DNA from: Chlamydia trachomatis
GTDB taxonomy: Bacteria; Chlamydiota; Chlamydiia; Chlamydiales; 2-12-FULL-49-11
Direction of reading: 5' to 3'
DNA length: 13,942 nt
Assembly: GCA_945877885.1 (NCBI GenBank)
Contig: CAMCSI010000015.1
Span: forward strand, 1 to 13,942
Position numbers and translations under genes: made by a program. Below the pieces are notes generated by a model that saw only the letters and a list, made by a program, of their open reading frames with translations, did no database searches and was not told the origin of the DNA. Shown piece by piece: positions 1-6,826 of the stretch. How positions within the stretch are numbered: position 1 is the stretch's first letter; each line of letters begins with the position of its first letter.

Positions 1-259
1 ACTTTCCAAATGCTTTTCCGCTATTTTTCTTTACCGCAGTAAATGGTAAATAAAAACCCTGTAGTCCTGATTCATTTGAAATAAACTCTGCCCCCAAATC
101 TTTAAAAAAGAAATCACTTTGCTTTTTTAGGCGATGAAAGCCTGTGAAAGGGATGGACTCTTCAGGTGTAGCAAATTCAACTGTATTTAGAGCAAGCTTA
201 TGCATAATAGGAGCTGCGAGTAATTGAATTGATATAACAGAAAGTAATAATAATCTCAT
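1..259 (-). CDS. Exported protein of unknown function (5' part; 3' end outside window)
   Basis: An open frame starts at ATG 259 and continues without a stop to the window edge, giving 86 codons. The N-terminus, MRLLLLSVISIQLLAAP, has the form of a Sec signal peptide: a basic residue, a run of Leu/Ile/Val, then a small-residue cleavage site (LLAAP). The visible mature part has no motif I recognise; it contains the stretches SIPFTGFHRLKKQSDFFFKD and SGLQGFYLPFTAVKK. A weak Shine-Dalgarno (TAGG) lies 6 nt before the ATG. The gene is 90 bp downstream of the release-factor-like gene on the same strand, so it could be the last gene of the efflux operon or have its own promoter; no good -35/-10 pair was found. 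The product probably acts in the periplasm or outer envelope. The coding call is supported by the signal peptide and uninterrupted frame; function is unknown. Confidence 0.65.
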   Translation of the reverse strand, partial: MRLLLLSVISIQLLAAPIMHKLALNTVEFATPEESIPFTGFHRLKKQSDFFFKDLGAEFISNESGLQGFYLPFTAVKKNSGKAFGK

Positions 260-349
260 AATTAACCTATAATTATAGTATTTATCTTTCCTATAAAGGC
301 TGGGTTAATTTAATTAAACAAAAACTTTACAATTTGTTAATATTTTTGA

Positions 350-754
350 TTATTCATTATCAATTTTTTTATTACGCTCTTGCTTAGTCTGGCTCCGCTG
401 TCGTTTTGTCTCAAGCATTTTTTCTTTAACTTTTCTTGATCTTCGTTTTTTTTGTTTACGAATCTTATCCATTTCCTTCATCCGAGCGGTTTCTTTTTTC
501 TCAATTTGCTCAAGGTATTTTTCAAGTAAACGGCGCCTTGCGTAAAATCGATTCATCTCTCTAGATCGATCTTGTCCACATCGAACTGTGAGTCCTGTGG
601 GGATGTGTTTTAAAAAGACGGTACTGCTTGTTTTGTTAATCTTTTGTCCGCCTGGGCCGCTTCCTAGAATAAACTGTTCTTCTAGGTCATCCTCATAGAT
701 ACCAGATTCTTTCATTGCTTTTTCAAGCTTTTCTTTGGTGTCTTTGCTAATCAT
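350..754 (-). CDS. GGQ-motif peptide-chain-release-factor-like protein (ribosome rescue type)
   Basis: The protein has 134 residues and consists of an RF-1-type domain with the catalytic loop GSGPGGQKINKTSS (GGQ at residues 35-37). This is followed by the typical TGLTVRCGQDRSREMNR segment and a Lys/Arg-rich tail (about residues 88-131). In this family the GGQ loop enters the ribosomal peptidyl-transferase centre and hydrolyses peptidyl-tRNA, while a basic tail replaces codon recognition by binding the empty mRNA channel. The codon-recognition domains of RF1/RF2 are absent, and the length matches domain-only rescue factors. The sequence around GGQ looks closer to the C12orf65/MTRFR-like branch than to E. 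coli ArfB, so no gene symbol is given. Its ATG overlaps the stop of the RND pump gene in an ATGA (751-754), so translation is probably coupled to the pump. The biochemical class is well supported; the substrate complex is inferred. Confidence 0.88.
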   Translation of the reverse strand: MISKDTKEKLEKAMKESGIYEDDLEEQFILGSGPGGQKINKTSSTVFLKHIPTGLTVRCGQDRSREMNRFYARRRLLEKYLEQIEKKETARMKEMDKIRKQKKRRSRKVKEKMLETKRQRSQTKQERNKKIDNE

Positions 755-3700
755 GAATTCATTTTAGCAATTTGGCCTTTTTTAAAATACTGATTCATTT
801 TTTCCACATAGATAAACACAACAGGGGTGACAAAGAGGGTGACGATTTGAGCAAAGATCAATCCTCCGACGATTGCAATACCAAGGGCTGAGCGGCTTTT
901 TGCAACGCTGCCTCCGATACCTAGTGCAATGGGTACAGCGCCCATCATTGCGGCAATGGTTGTCATTACAATGGGTCTAAAACGAAGAGAGCATGCTTCA
1001 AATACAGCCTCTTTGGCGGTAAGCTTTTTTTCTTCCATGATTTCAAGAGTAAAATCAATGATCAAGATACCATTTTTCATCACGATCCCAAGAAGCATTA
1101 ATATTCCAATAAGAGCATAGATAGAGAGGGTATTACCAGTAATTAATAGGGAAAGAATCCCCCCTAAAAGAGCAACCGGTACATTTGAGATGGCAGTTAA
1201 TGGGTGAAGAAAATTTTCATATAAGATGCCAAGAATGATATAGATAACAAAAATCGCAAGTAAAATGAGCATGACAAATTGAGAGATCGCCTTGTTAAAG
1301 GCTGCAGTATTTCCTGCGGCAGCTTTCATCACATTATCAGGAAGAATGTCATCTGTCAGTTTTTCCATTTGAGCAATAGCTGAGGAAAGGGCTATATTAT
1401 CTGCTGTGTTGAAAGAGATTGTCACAGAAGGAAGGGCATTTACCCTTGTGGCAAGTTCTGTTCCCACACCAATAGAGTCATCTACAAGAGAATTAATATT
1501 GACCATTTCCCCAGAGGGAGAATTTGCAAGGTACAGTGAACTAAAATTTTTGTTAGAGACGCCAAATGGCTGCTCCATATCCATAATCACATAGTACATG
1601 TTTTGAGGTACGTTAATTTTAGAGATGTAAGTTTCTCCTAACGAATACATTAGTGCATTTTCAATCTCTCGAGCATTGATATTTCCATAACTATGGGATT
1701 GATTTCTTAAGAGTCTTGTATTGAGAATAGGTGCGTTTGTTTGAAAGTCTGTACTTACATCTTTAAAGTAAGGGGAGGTGCTCATTGCAGAAATTAAAGC
1801 TTCGGCGCTACTATTTAAGGCTTCTTGATCAAAGCTTCGTAAGATGTATTGATTGCTCGCTTTTCCTGCAGTGGATGCACCCACTTGAAGATTAATCAGC
1901 GGCATAGCTTTAAAAATAGTTCTTAGACCAAAGCAGCGTTTTTGATTTTCTTTTGTAAGATCGTTCATAATCTTCCAAATGTCTGGTCTCTTATTTTCTT
2001 CCACAAGGTTATAAAAAACCATCCCTTGGTTATCTGTTGGAGACGATGCAATGGTTGCAAAATATTTAAGATAGGGGTTTTCAAGAGCTATTTTATTCAT
2101 CTCTTTCATTTCTTCAGTAAAACTTTGAGGGGAAGTTCCTGCTGGCATAACAGCAAAACCTTGAATAACTCCAAGATCGTTATCAGGTAAATAGTCTTTA
2201 GGAACGATCGCAAATAAAAAACAGGAGATAATGGCAGAGGCTGCTGCAAATCCAAGAACATAGAATTTATGATGAAGGGCTAAAAGAAGCGCCTTTTCAT
2301 ACTTTTTCTCTACATAATTATTCATTCTTTCAGAAAACATTTCCATTTTAGTCATTTTTTCATCGTGAAAATTTGATAAAAACCTACTACAAATCATTGG
2401 TGTTAGGGATAAAGAGATAAATCCAGAAACAAGAACGGCAATAATGATCACTGCGGCAAGTTCATGAAAAATTTGTCCAATAACCCCATCTAAAAAAAGC
2501 ATGGGGATAAATACCGCACAAAGGCATAAGCTCATCGATACAATCACTGTGACGATTTGTTTAGATCCCTTCAACGTGGCATCATAGGCATTTAACCCCT
2601 CTGTTTGTCCTACGCGAACAATATTTTCTAAAACGATAATGGCATCATCTACCAAAAATCCGATAGATATTGTCAAAGCAGATAAAGAAATGATATCGAT
2701 GCTGTAGTTAAAGAGTTTCATGAAGATAAAGGTTGTAATCACTGTGATAGGGAGAGAAATTAAGGGAATCAAGCTATCTTTTATTTTGCCAAGATAAACA
2801 TACACTACAAGTACTACAAGAAAAAAAGCAATATAGAGGGTATTTTTAACATCATCAAGTGCTTCTAAAATCCAAGTTTTAAGTGAAAAGGGGACGGTTA
2901 AGGTAAGGTTTTTAGGCAGTTGATCATTGAGCTGCTCAAGCAACAGTTCGGCATTAGAACAAGCTTTTACTGTATTGTAATCAAGCTGTCTAAACAGACC
3001 TAAAAAGCAAATATTTTCCCCTTCAGGAGACTGTTTTGTAAACCATTTGAAGGATGATTTATCATTTTGAAGTCCATCTTCCACGGTGGCAACATCTCTT
3101 AACCTAACTGGGGCTCCACCATCAAATTTAACGATTAAATCTTCATATTCAGAGGCTTTTTTAAGCTGACCATCAACTTTAACTACCATGCTTGTATTTG
3201 GCCCATAGAATTTACCTGTGGGCTGTTGAACGTTGGCATTATCGATGGCATCTTTTAATTCTGCAAAGGAGATTTGTTTGGCGGCAAGTTTTTCAGGGTT
3301 GACATGAACACGAACTGCGTAAGGGAATCCATGAATATCTATTTCTGCAATCCCTTCTACAGTTCCTAATTGCTGCCCTAGGTAGCTATATCCATATTCA
3401 TAGATTTCACCGGTTGTGGCAATGTCAGAGTGGATTGCAATATACATGATGGGGGTATCTGAAGGATTTACCTTTGTATAGGTGGGGGTTTGAGGGATGT
3501 CAGGAGGAAGCTCTGCTAAGGCTTTTTGGATTGCCTGCTCTGTCTCTTGTGCTGCTACATTTATATCAACACTTTGATGAAATTGTAAAATGATAGAACA
3601 GGTGCCGTAGTAATTTTGTGAGCTTACCATTTCGATCCCTTGCATGATGATAAACTCCCTTTCTAAAGGGGCAGATACCAAGTTGGCAATATCTTCTGGA

Positions 3701-3864
3701 CTTGCACCTGGATAGGAAGTCATCACCTGAATGACAGGGTATTCGACACTTGGGATGGATGCTACCGGAAGTGATTGATAGCTAATTATTCCAAAGGTAA
3801 CCAAAGTGACCATGAATAAGGTAGTAAAGACAGGCCGATCAATAAATGGCTTTGATATATTCAT
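751..3864 (-). CDS. RND-family multidrug efflux pump, inner-membrane permease (AcrB/MdtB-like)
   Basis: The protein has 1037 residues, the usual length of the hydrophobe/amphiphile efflux (HAE1) RND family. These are proton-driven antiporters that move drugs, detergents or lipids from membrane and periplasm to an outer-membrane channel. It opens with the family N-terminus (ISKPFIDRPVFTTLFM). TM4 carries the proton-relay pair Asp406-Asp407 in SIGFLVDDAIIVLEN, and TM10 carries Lys930 in GIVMKNGILIIDF. Arg961 follows in RFRPIVMTT, matching the AcrB D407/D408/K940/R971 set, so the pump looks catalytically intact. Two large periplasmic loops lie after TM1 (about 30-335) and TM7 (about 560-860). 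The ATG overlaps the stop of the adaptor gene by ATGA (3861-3864), and the gene's own stop overlaps the release-factor-like start. Substrate cannot be read from sequence. Confidence 0.95.
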   Translation of the reverse strand: MNISKPFIDRPVFTTLFMVTLVTFGIISYQSLPVASIPSVEYPVIQVMTSYPGASPEDIANLVSAPLEREFIIMQGIEMVSSQNYYGTCSIILQFHQSVDINVAAQETEQAIQKALAELPPDIPQTPTYTKVNPSDTPIMYIAIHSDIATTGEIYEYGYSYLGQQLGTVEGIAEIDIHGFPYAVRVHVNPEKLAAKQISFAELKDAIDNANVQQPTGKFYGPNTSMVVKVDGQLKKASEYEDLIVKFDGGAPVRLRDVATVEDGLQNDKSSFKWFTKQSPEGENICFLGLFRQLDYNTVKACSNAELLLEQLNDQLPKNLTLTVPFSLKTWILEALDDVKNTLYIAFFLVVLVVYVYLGKIKDSLIPLISLPITVITTFIFMKLFNYSIDIISLSALTISIGFLVDDAIIVLENIVRVGQTEGLNAYDATLKGSKQIVTVIVSMSLCLCAVFIPMLFLDGVIGQIFHELAAVIIIAVLVSGFISLSLTPMICSRFLSNFHDEKMTKMEMFSERMNNYVEKKYEKALLLALHHKFYVLGFAAASAIISCFLFAIVPKDYLPDNDLGVIQGFAVMPAGTSPQSFTEEMKEMNKIALENPYLKYFATIASSPTDNQGMVFYNLVEENKRPDIWKIMNDLTKENQKRCFGLRTIFKAMPLINLQVGASTAGKASNQYILRSFDQEALNSSAEALISAMSTSPYFKDVSTDFQTNAPILNTRLLRNQSHSYGNINAREIENALMYSLGETYISKINVPQNMYYVIMDMEQPFGVSNKNFSSLYLANSPSGEMVNINSLVDDSIGVGTELATRVNALPSVTISFNTADNIALSSAIAQMEKLTDDILPDNVMKAAAGNTAAFNKAISQFVMLILLAIFVIYIILGILYENFLHPLTAISNVPVALLGGILSLLITGNTLSIYALIGILMLLGIVMKNGILIIDFTLEIMEEKKLTAKEAVFEACSLRFRPIVMTTIAAMMGAVPIALGIGGSVAKSRSALGIAIVGGLIFAQIVTLFVTPVVFIYVEKMNQYFKKGQIAKMNS

Positions 3865-4955
3865 TTAGGTTGATCCTTTGTGATGATTTCACACATTACC
3901 CCAGGGGTTACGTTAATTTGACCTCTTGTCACAACTTTATCGCCCGGTTTTAGATCTGCAATCACATGGGTGTATTTGCCATAAGTATCAAACTCTTTGA
4001 TAGCTTTATACACCGCCTTTCCATCTTCGGAAATAACGTAGACAAATCTTCCTTTACTTCCTGAAGTGATCGCTTTAGAAGGTACTAAGATAGCATTTTC
4101 TTCTTGTTTTAAGATAAGTGTCGATTCCACATACTGACCTGGCCAGAAAAAATCATCCTCATTATCAATTTGAGCACGTAAAGGAACCATCCCTGTTTGT
4201 TGATTGATGGTATTATCCACAAGGATCAGGCGAGCCTCACGTAACTTATTTTCCCCAGGAACCGAAATATCTACTTTTAAAGGATTATTTCCTTGTCTGT
4301 ACTTCATTATCCCTGAAAAGTCTTTTTCCGGTAAAAAAAAGTCGATAAAAATAGGATTTACTTGATTGATCACCACAACAGATGTTCCATTATTAGTAAT
4401 TAAATTTCCCTCATCAACTAGCTTTTTTCCAGCAATACCGCTGTAGGGGGCTTTGATAAAACAATAGCCTAGATTTAATTCTGCAAGTCTTATGTCAGCA
4501 TCATTTTGCATTACCAAAGCTTCGTTTTGAGCAAGATCTTTTACATAGTTTTCAAAATCAAGTACAGAGACATAATCATTTTTAAGAAGAGTTTCATACC
4601 TTGAAACCACTTCTGCAGAATAGATTAAAGCTGCGATGTTTTCTGCCCGTATTGCTACAGCTTTATCAAGCTCTGCTGCATAAGGTCTTGGATCTATGGT
4701 AATTAAAAGTTGACCTTCTTCTACCTGATCACCTTCGTTAAAATGGATCTTTTCTAAAACCCCTTCCACCTGAGCTTTAATCTCTGCAGAATTAAATGCG
4801 GTGCAATGGCCGATGGCTTTTAAGCCAATGGGAACTGTTTGGGTAACAACCTCGTCCACTTCAACCCTTGCTACATAAGCTTTAGGGACCGCTTTTTTTT
4901 CACATCCAAAGAGGTAAAAACAGAGAAAAAGAAGCAATAATCTTTTAGTTTGCAT
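3861..4955 (-). CDS. RND efflux periplasmic adaptor subunit (membrane fusion lipoprotein)
   Basis: This is a 364-residue AcrA/MexA-type adaptor that bridges the RND permease and the TolC-like channel in the periplasm. The frame is open further upstream to 5060, but the start is placed at ATG 4955. There a GGAG Shine-Dalgarno lies 7 nt away and the product begins with a lipoprotein signal (MQTKRLLLLFLCFYLFGC, lipobox LFGC, lipidated Cys18). Domains in order: first lipoyl half (about 53-90, with EGDQVEEGQLLITIDPRPY), an alpha-helical hairpin (about 90-160), second lipoyl half (about 161-195, FIKAPYSGIAGKKLVDEG), a beta-barrel (about 199-285, ending FFWPGQYVESTL) and a membrane-proximal domain at the C-terminus. 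The start overlaps the end of the TolC-like gene by 11 bp, and the stop overlaps the pump start by 4 bp. The three therefore form one translationally coupled tripartite pump operon. Confidence 0.93.
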   Translation of the reverse strand: MQTKRLLLLFLCFYLFGCEKKAVPKAYVARVEVDEVVTQTVPIGLKAIGHCTAFNSAEIKAQVEGVLEKIHFNEGDQVEEGQLLITIDPRPYAAELDKAVAIRAENIAALIYSAEVVSRYETLLKNDYVSVLDFENYVKDLAQNEALVMQNDADIRLAELNLGYCFIKAPYSGIAGKKLVDEGNLITNNGTSVVVINQVNPIFIDFFLPEKDFSGIMKYRQGNNPLKVDISVPGENKLREARLILVDNTINQQTGMVPLRAQIDNEDDFFWPGQYVESTLILKQEENAILVPSKAITSGSKGRFVYVISEDGKAVYKAIKEFDTYGKYTHVIADLKPGDKVVTRGQINVTPGVMCEIITKDQPK

Positions 4956-6390
4956 GAAAATTCTCCACATTTTGAGTCGATAACATCCCCGTGGCAAAGG
5001 ATAGGGAGATGATCGATGTATAGTAATCTTTTTGAGTAAGAATGTACTGAGATCGTGCATCTGCTAAAAAGGCTTGTGCGCTTAGTAAATCTAAAATGGA
5101 AACGATTCCATGCCTATATCGTTTTAGCATGGCCTCATTTTCGACCGTTGCTGCCTCTAAGTAATTTTTTGTATCCATAAGACGCTCTTTTGCTGAATTT
5201 AAGTCGTTCATCGCCACTTGAATTTGCTCGATGATTGAAAGCTCTGTAGACCACAAGGCAGCCTCTGCTTCTTTTAATAGAGATTTTTTAGCTTTGATTT
5301 GGTTTTTATATAAAAACCCTTCAAAAATAGGAAAGCTTAGATCTACCGCCACAGAGTAATTACCCTGATCTTTAAAGTCATTTTGATACCAAAATTCCCC
5401 AGCATTGGCGGTTATGTTTAGCTGAGGAAGTAGTTCTGATTCAGCTATTTTAATATCTTCTCTTGCGGCAATTACATTTGATTGGGCGGCAAGGTATTCT
5501 CCTCTATAAGCCTTTGCTAATTTTAATAGCTTATCAAGATCTTCTTCAAAAGGGCAGGGGCAAATAGTTTCGGGAAATGATTTAAGATCTAAGGGAGTAT
5601 TCGATGGGATGCTTAAGGTTGCAATAAGGGCGGCTTTACTATTTTCCATGGTATTTTTTGCATTAGAAAGATTGACCTTTTTTTGTAGAAAATTTGTTTT
5701 TGCCTGAAGCATATCTGTTACTGAAAAAATCCCGGCTTGATATTTGTCTGAGGCTGCCTTATAGGATTCTTCAGCATCATGAAGATCTTCAATATCTGCC
5801 TTATATTGGGCGCTATCACTTAAAAAGGCATAGTAATTTGTCGCCACCTCTTTCATCACAGATTGTACACTTTCATTGTGTAAAAAATTACTCTGCTGAA
5901 GCATCCAAAAATATTTTTTTGCAGTTGCCGACCTTCCACCACCATCAAAAAGTAAATAACTTAAGGAAATAATAGGTCCATATTGAATCTGTTCATTCAT
6001 TAAAAAACTACCTGCTGAAGATTGAGTGTTAAAAATAAAACCTTCCCTTGAAGCATTAAACTCGCCATCAAATCCTAAAGAGGGGAGATAGGGGGCAATA
6101 TTTTCGCCATAGCTTGCCGCCGCAGCCCTTGCCTCTGCCCAAGAAGACTTTGTCGCGGGGTTGTTGTTTAAGGCGATGGAAAACAAATCCCCCAATTGAT
6201 TATCCACATTTTCATAAGGAAGAAGGATCTCATTTTCAAAAGATAAGCTAGTTAACTGCTTTTTTTCTCTTTCTGAAGGGGTATAAAAACACAGATGAGT
6301 TGCCGGAGCTTTGGAATAAGGGTGTAAAAAAGCGGAACTTTGGCAAGAAATAAGAGGGATAAAAGCTAATATAACAAATGATTTTTGCAT
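4945..6390 (-). CDS. TolC-like outer-membrane efflux lipoprotein (OEP family)
   Basis: The protein has 481 residues from ATG 6390. An in-frame ATG at 6411 would add seven residues (MYRRHKF). The 6390 start is preferred because it gives a clean lipoprotein signal, MQKSFVILAFIPLISC (lipobox LISC, Cys16), with an AGGCGG box a few bases upstream, but either is possible. The body has the duplicated OEP architecture. One repeat begins LGDLFSIALNNNPATKSSW and runs through long helices; the second begins LDKLLKLAKAYRGEYLAAQS and contains ESELLPQLNITANAG. The end, SILDLLSAQAFLADARSQY, is typical of the family. Such proteins trimerise into a beta-barrel plus periplasmic helical tunnel that receives substrate from the RND permease via the adaptor. 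It is the first gene of the operon, and its 3' end contains the start and Shine-Dalgarno of the adaptor gene. Confidence 0.93.
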   Translation of the reverse strand: MQKSFVILAFIPLISCQSSAFLHPYSKAPATHLCFYTPSEREKKQLTSLSFENEILLPYENVDNQLGDLFSIALNNNPATKSSWAEARAAAASYGENIAPYLPSLGFDGEFNASREGFIFNTQSSAGSFLMNEQIQYGPIISLSYLLFDGGGRSATAKKYFWMLQQSNFLHNESVQSVMKEVATNYYAFLSDSAQYKADIEDLHDAEESYKAASDKYQAGIFSVTDMLQAKTNFLQKKVNLSNAKNTMENSKAALIATLSIPSNTPLDLKSFPETICPCPFEEDLDKLLKLAKAYRGEYLAAQSNVIAAREDIKIAESELLPQLNITANAGEFWYQNDFKDQGNYSVAVDLSFPIFEGFLYKNQIKAKKSLLKEAEAALWSTELSIIEQIQVAMNDLNSAKERLMDTKNYLEAATVENEAMLKRYRHGIVSILDLLSAQAFLADARSQYILTQKDYYTSIISLSFATGMLSTQNVENFHAN

Positions 6391-6411
6391 GAATTTATGC
6401 CGCCTATACAT

Positions 6412-6487
6412 AATCGCACCGTATCTTTTACATTGATTTTTATCAATAAAAATATAATTATCAATTTATAGAAACAATAGGAAATAA
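6412..6487. promoter_or_regulatory. Divergent promoter region between the efflux operon and the exported-protein/F-box-like genes
   Basis: This 76-bp AT-rich spacer must hold the promoters of two divergent units. On the plus strand a perfect TATAAT lies at 6453-6458, about 30 bp before the GTG start at 6488, but no good -35 box sits at normal spacing (only CATTGA, 16 bp away). On the minus strand the best pair is TTGTTT (about 6477-6472) with a weak TATTTT 17 bp on. The spacer also contains an ATTGAT/ATCAAT palindrome and a further ATCAAT copy, described separately. A shared regulator site is possible but inferred. Confidence 0.4.
6432..6447. repeat. ATTGAT-TTTT-ATCAAT inverted repeat, possible operator
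   Basis: Two perfect 6-bp arms are separated by TTTT; a third copy of the half-site (ATCAAT) occurs at 6460-6465. The repeat lies 21 bp upstream of ATG 6411 of the TolC-like gene and just upstream of the plus-strand TATAAT. It could be a repressor site for the efflux operon, but such AT-rich repeats also arise by chance. Confidence 0.3.
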
Positions 6488-6778
6488 GTGAAATATTTTT
6501 TACCAACACTTTTTATTTTAACTGCGCCAGTTTTTTCAGCGCTGGCACCTTTACCTCAAAGCGTTCGTGAAATCGAGGCTATCTTGATGAACCCACAGCT
6601 TGCCCAGTATTTACCTTCTTGCGACCAAATCGATCAAATCACAAGAGTGGTTGATGGTTATATATTCATCACAAAAGCCCATATCCTGAAAGTGACAGTA
6701 ATATATGATACCGCCCCTAGAATCGGACCTAAAAAGTTCACCCTACAATTTTCTGAAGCAAAACCTATAAAGTCTTGA
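6488..6778 (+). CDS. Small exported protein of unknown function
   Basis: The protein has 96 residues and a GTG start supported by AGGA 5 nt upstream. It begins with a signal peptide (MKYFLPTLFILTAPVFSALA, probable cleavage near SALA). The mature part is about 75 residues and includes SVREIEAILMNPQLAQYLPS, a central VVDGYIFITKAHILKVTVIY stretch that looks like beta strands, and a C-terminus ending GPKKFTLQFSEAKPIKS. I recall similar short exported hypotheticals in Chlamydiae, but this is from memory and unverified. The product should be periplasmic or secreted. The gene is divergent from the efflux operon and 48 bp upstream of the first F-box-like gene, so read-through between them is plausible. 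No catalytic motif is visible; the single Cys in LPSCDQ has no partner. Confidence 0.75.
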   Translation: MKYFLPTLFILTAPVFSALAPLPQSVREIEAILMNPQLAQYLPSCDQIDQITRVVDGYIFITKAHILKVTVIYDTAPRIGPKKFTLQFSEAKPIKS

Positions 6779-6804
6779 TTTAATTTTCTTAATTAAGTTA
6801 GAAT
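6775..6804 (+). promoter_or_regulatory. Possible internal promoter before the first F-box-like gene
   Basis: TTGATT (6775-6780) and TAGAAT (6799-6804) are spaced by 18 bp and match sigma70-type consensus at 4/6 and 5/6 positions. The expected start of transcription, about 6811, would fall inside the downstream hairpin and remove its 5' arm. Transcripts from this promoter would then escape the hairpin, whereas read-through transcripts would carry it. A perfect palindrome, CTTAATTAAG, lies within the spacer at 6788-6797. Confidence 0.35.
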
Positions 6805-6826
6805 TTCTCTTAAAATAAGAGGAATT
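6802..6826 (+). promoter_or_regulatory. Hairpin sequestering the ribosome-binding site of the first F-box-like gene
   Basis: AATTTCTCTT (6802-6811) and AAGAGGAATT (6817-6826) form a 10-bp RNA stem with one U-G wobble and a 5-nt loop (AAAAU). The 3' arm contains the whole Shine-Dalgarno (AGAGG) and ends exactly at the base before ATG 6827. When folded it should hide the ribosome-binding site, as in RNA thermometers or other translational switches. The geometry is read directly; the regulatory role is inferred. Confidence 0.5.

Noticed and set aside
268..290. TATAAT-like box just before the exported-protein gene at 1-259
   Set aside because: It lies so close to the ATG that the transcript would lack its ribosome-binding site, and no -35 box exists at normal distance.
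260..349. Imperfect AT-rich inverted repeat (ATTAAACAAA / TTTGTTAAT) after the release-factor-like gene as a terminator
   Set aside because: The stem is almost entirely A-T with a bulge and has no following T tract in the right orientation, so stability and function are doubtful.
350..754. Naming the GGQ protein ArfB (YaeJ)
   Set aside because: The GGQ loop and basic tail fit a rescue factor, but the surrounding sequence looks closer to another branch of the family. A symbol would be over-assignment without a phylogeny.
929..2190. Short plus-strand open frames opposite the RND pump gene (929-1120, 1406-1594, 1942-2190)
   Set aside because: They lie antisense to a clear, full-length conserved gene and have no credible ribosome-binding site or recognisable product.
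4956..5060. Upstream extension of the adaptor protein to 5060
   Set aside because: It would overlap the TolC-like gene deeply and hide the lipoprotein signal internally. The ATG at 4955 has a Shine-Dalgarno and a proper lipobox.
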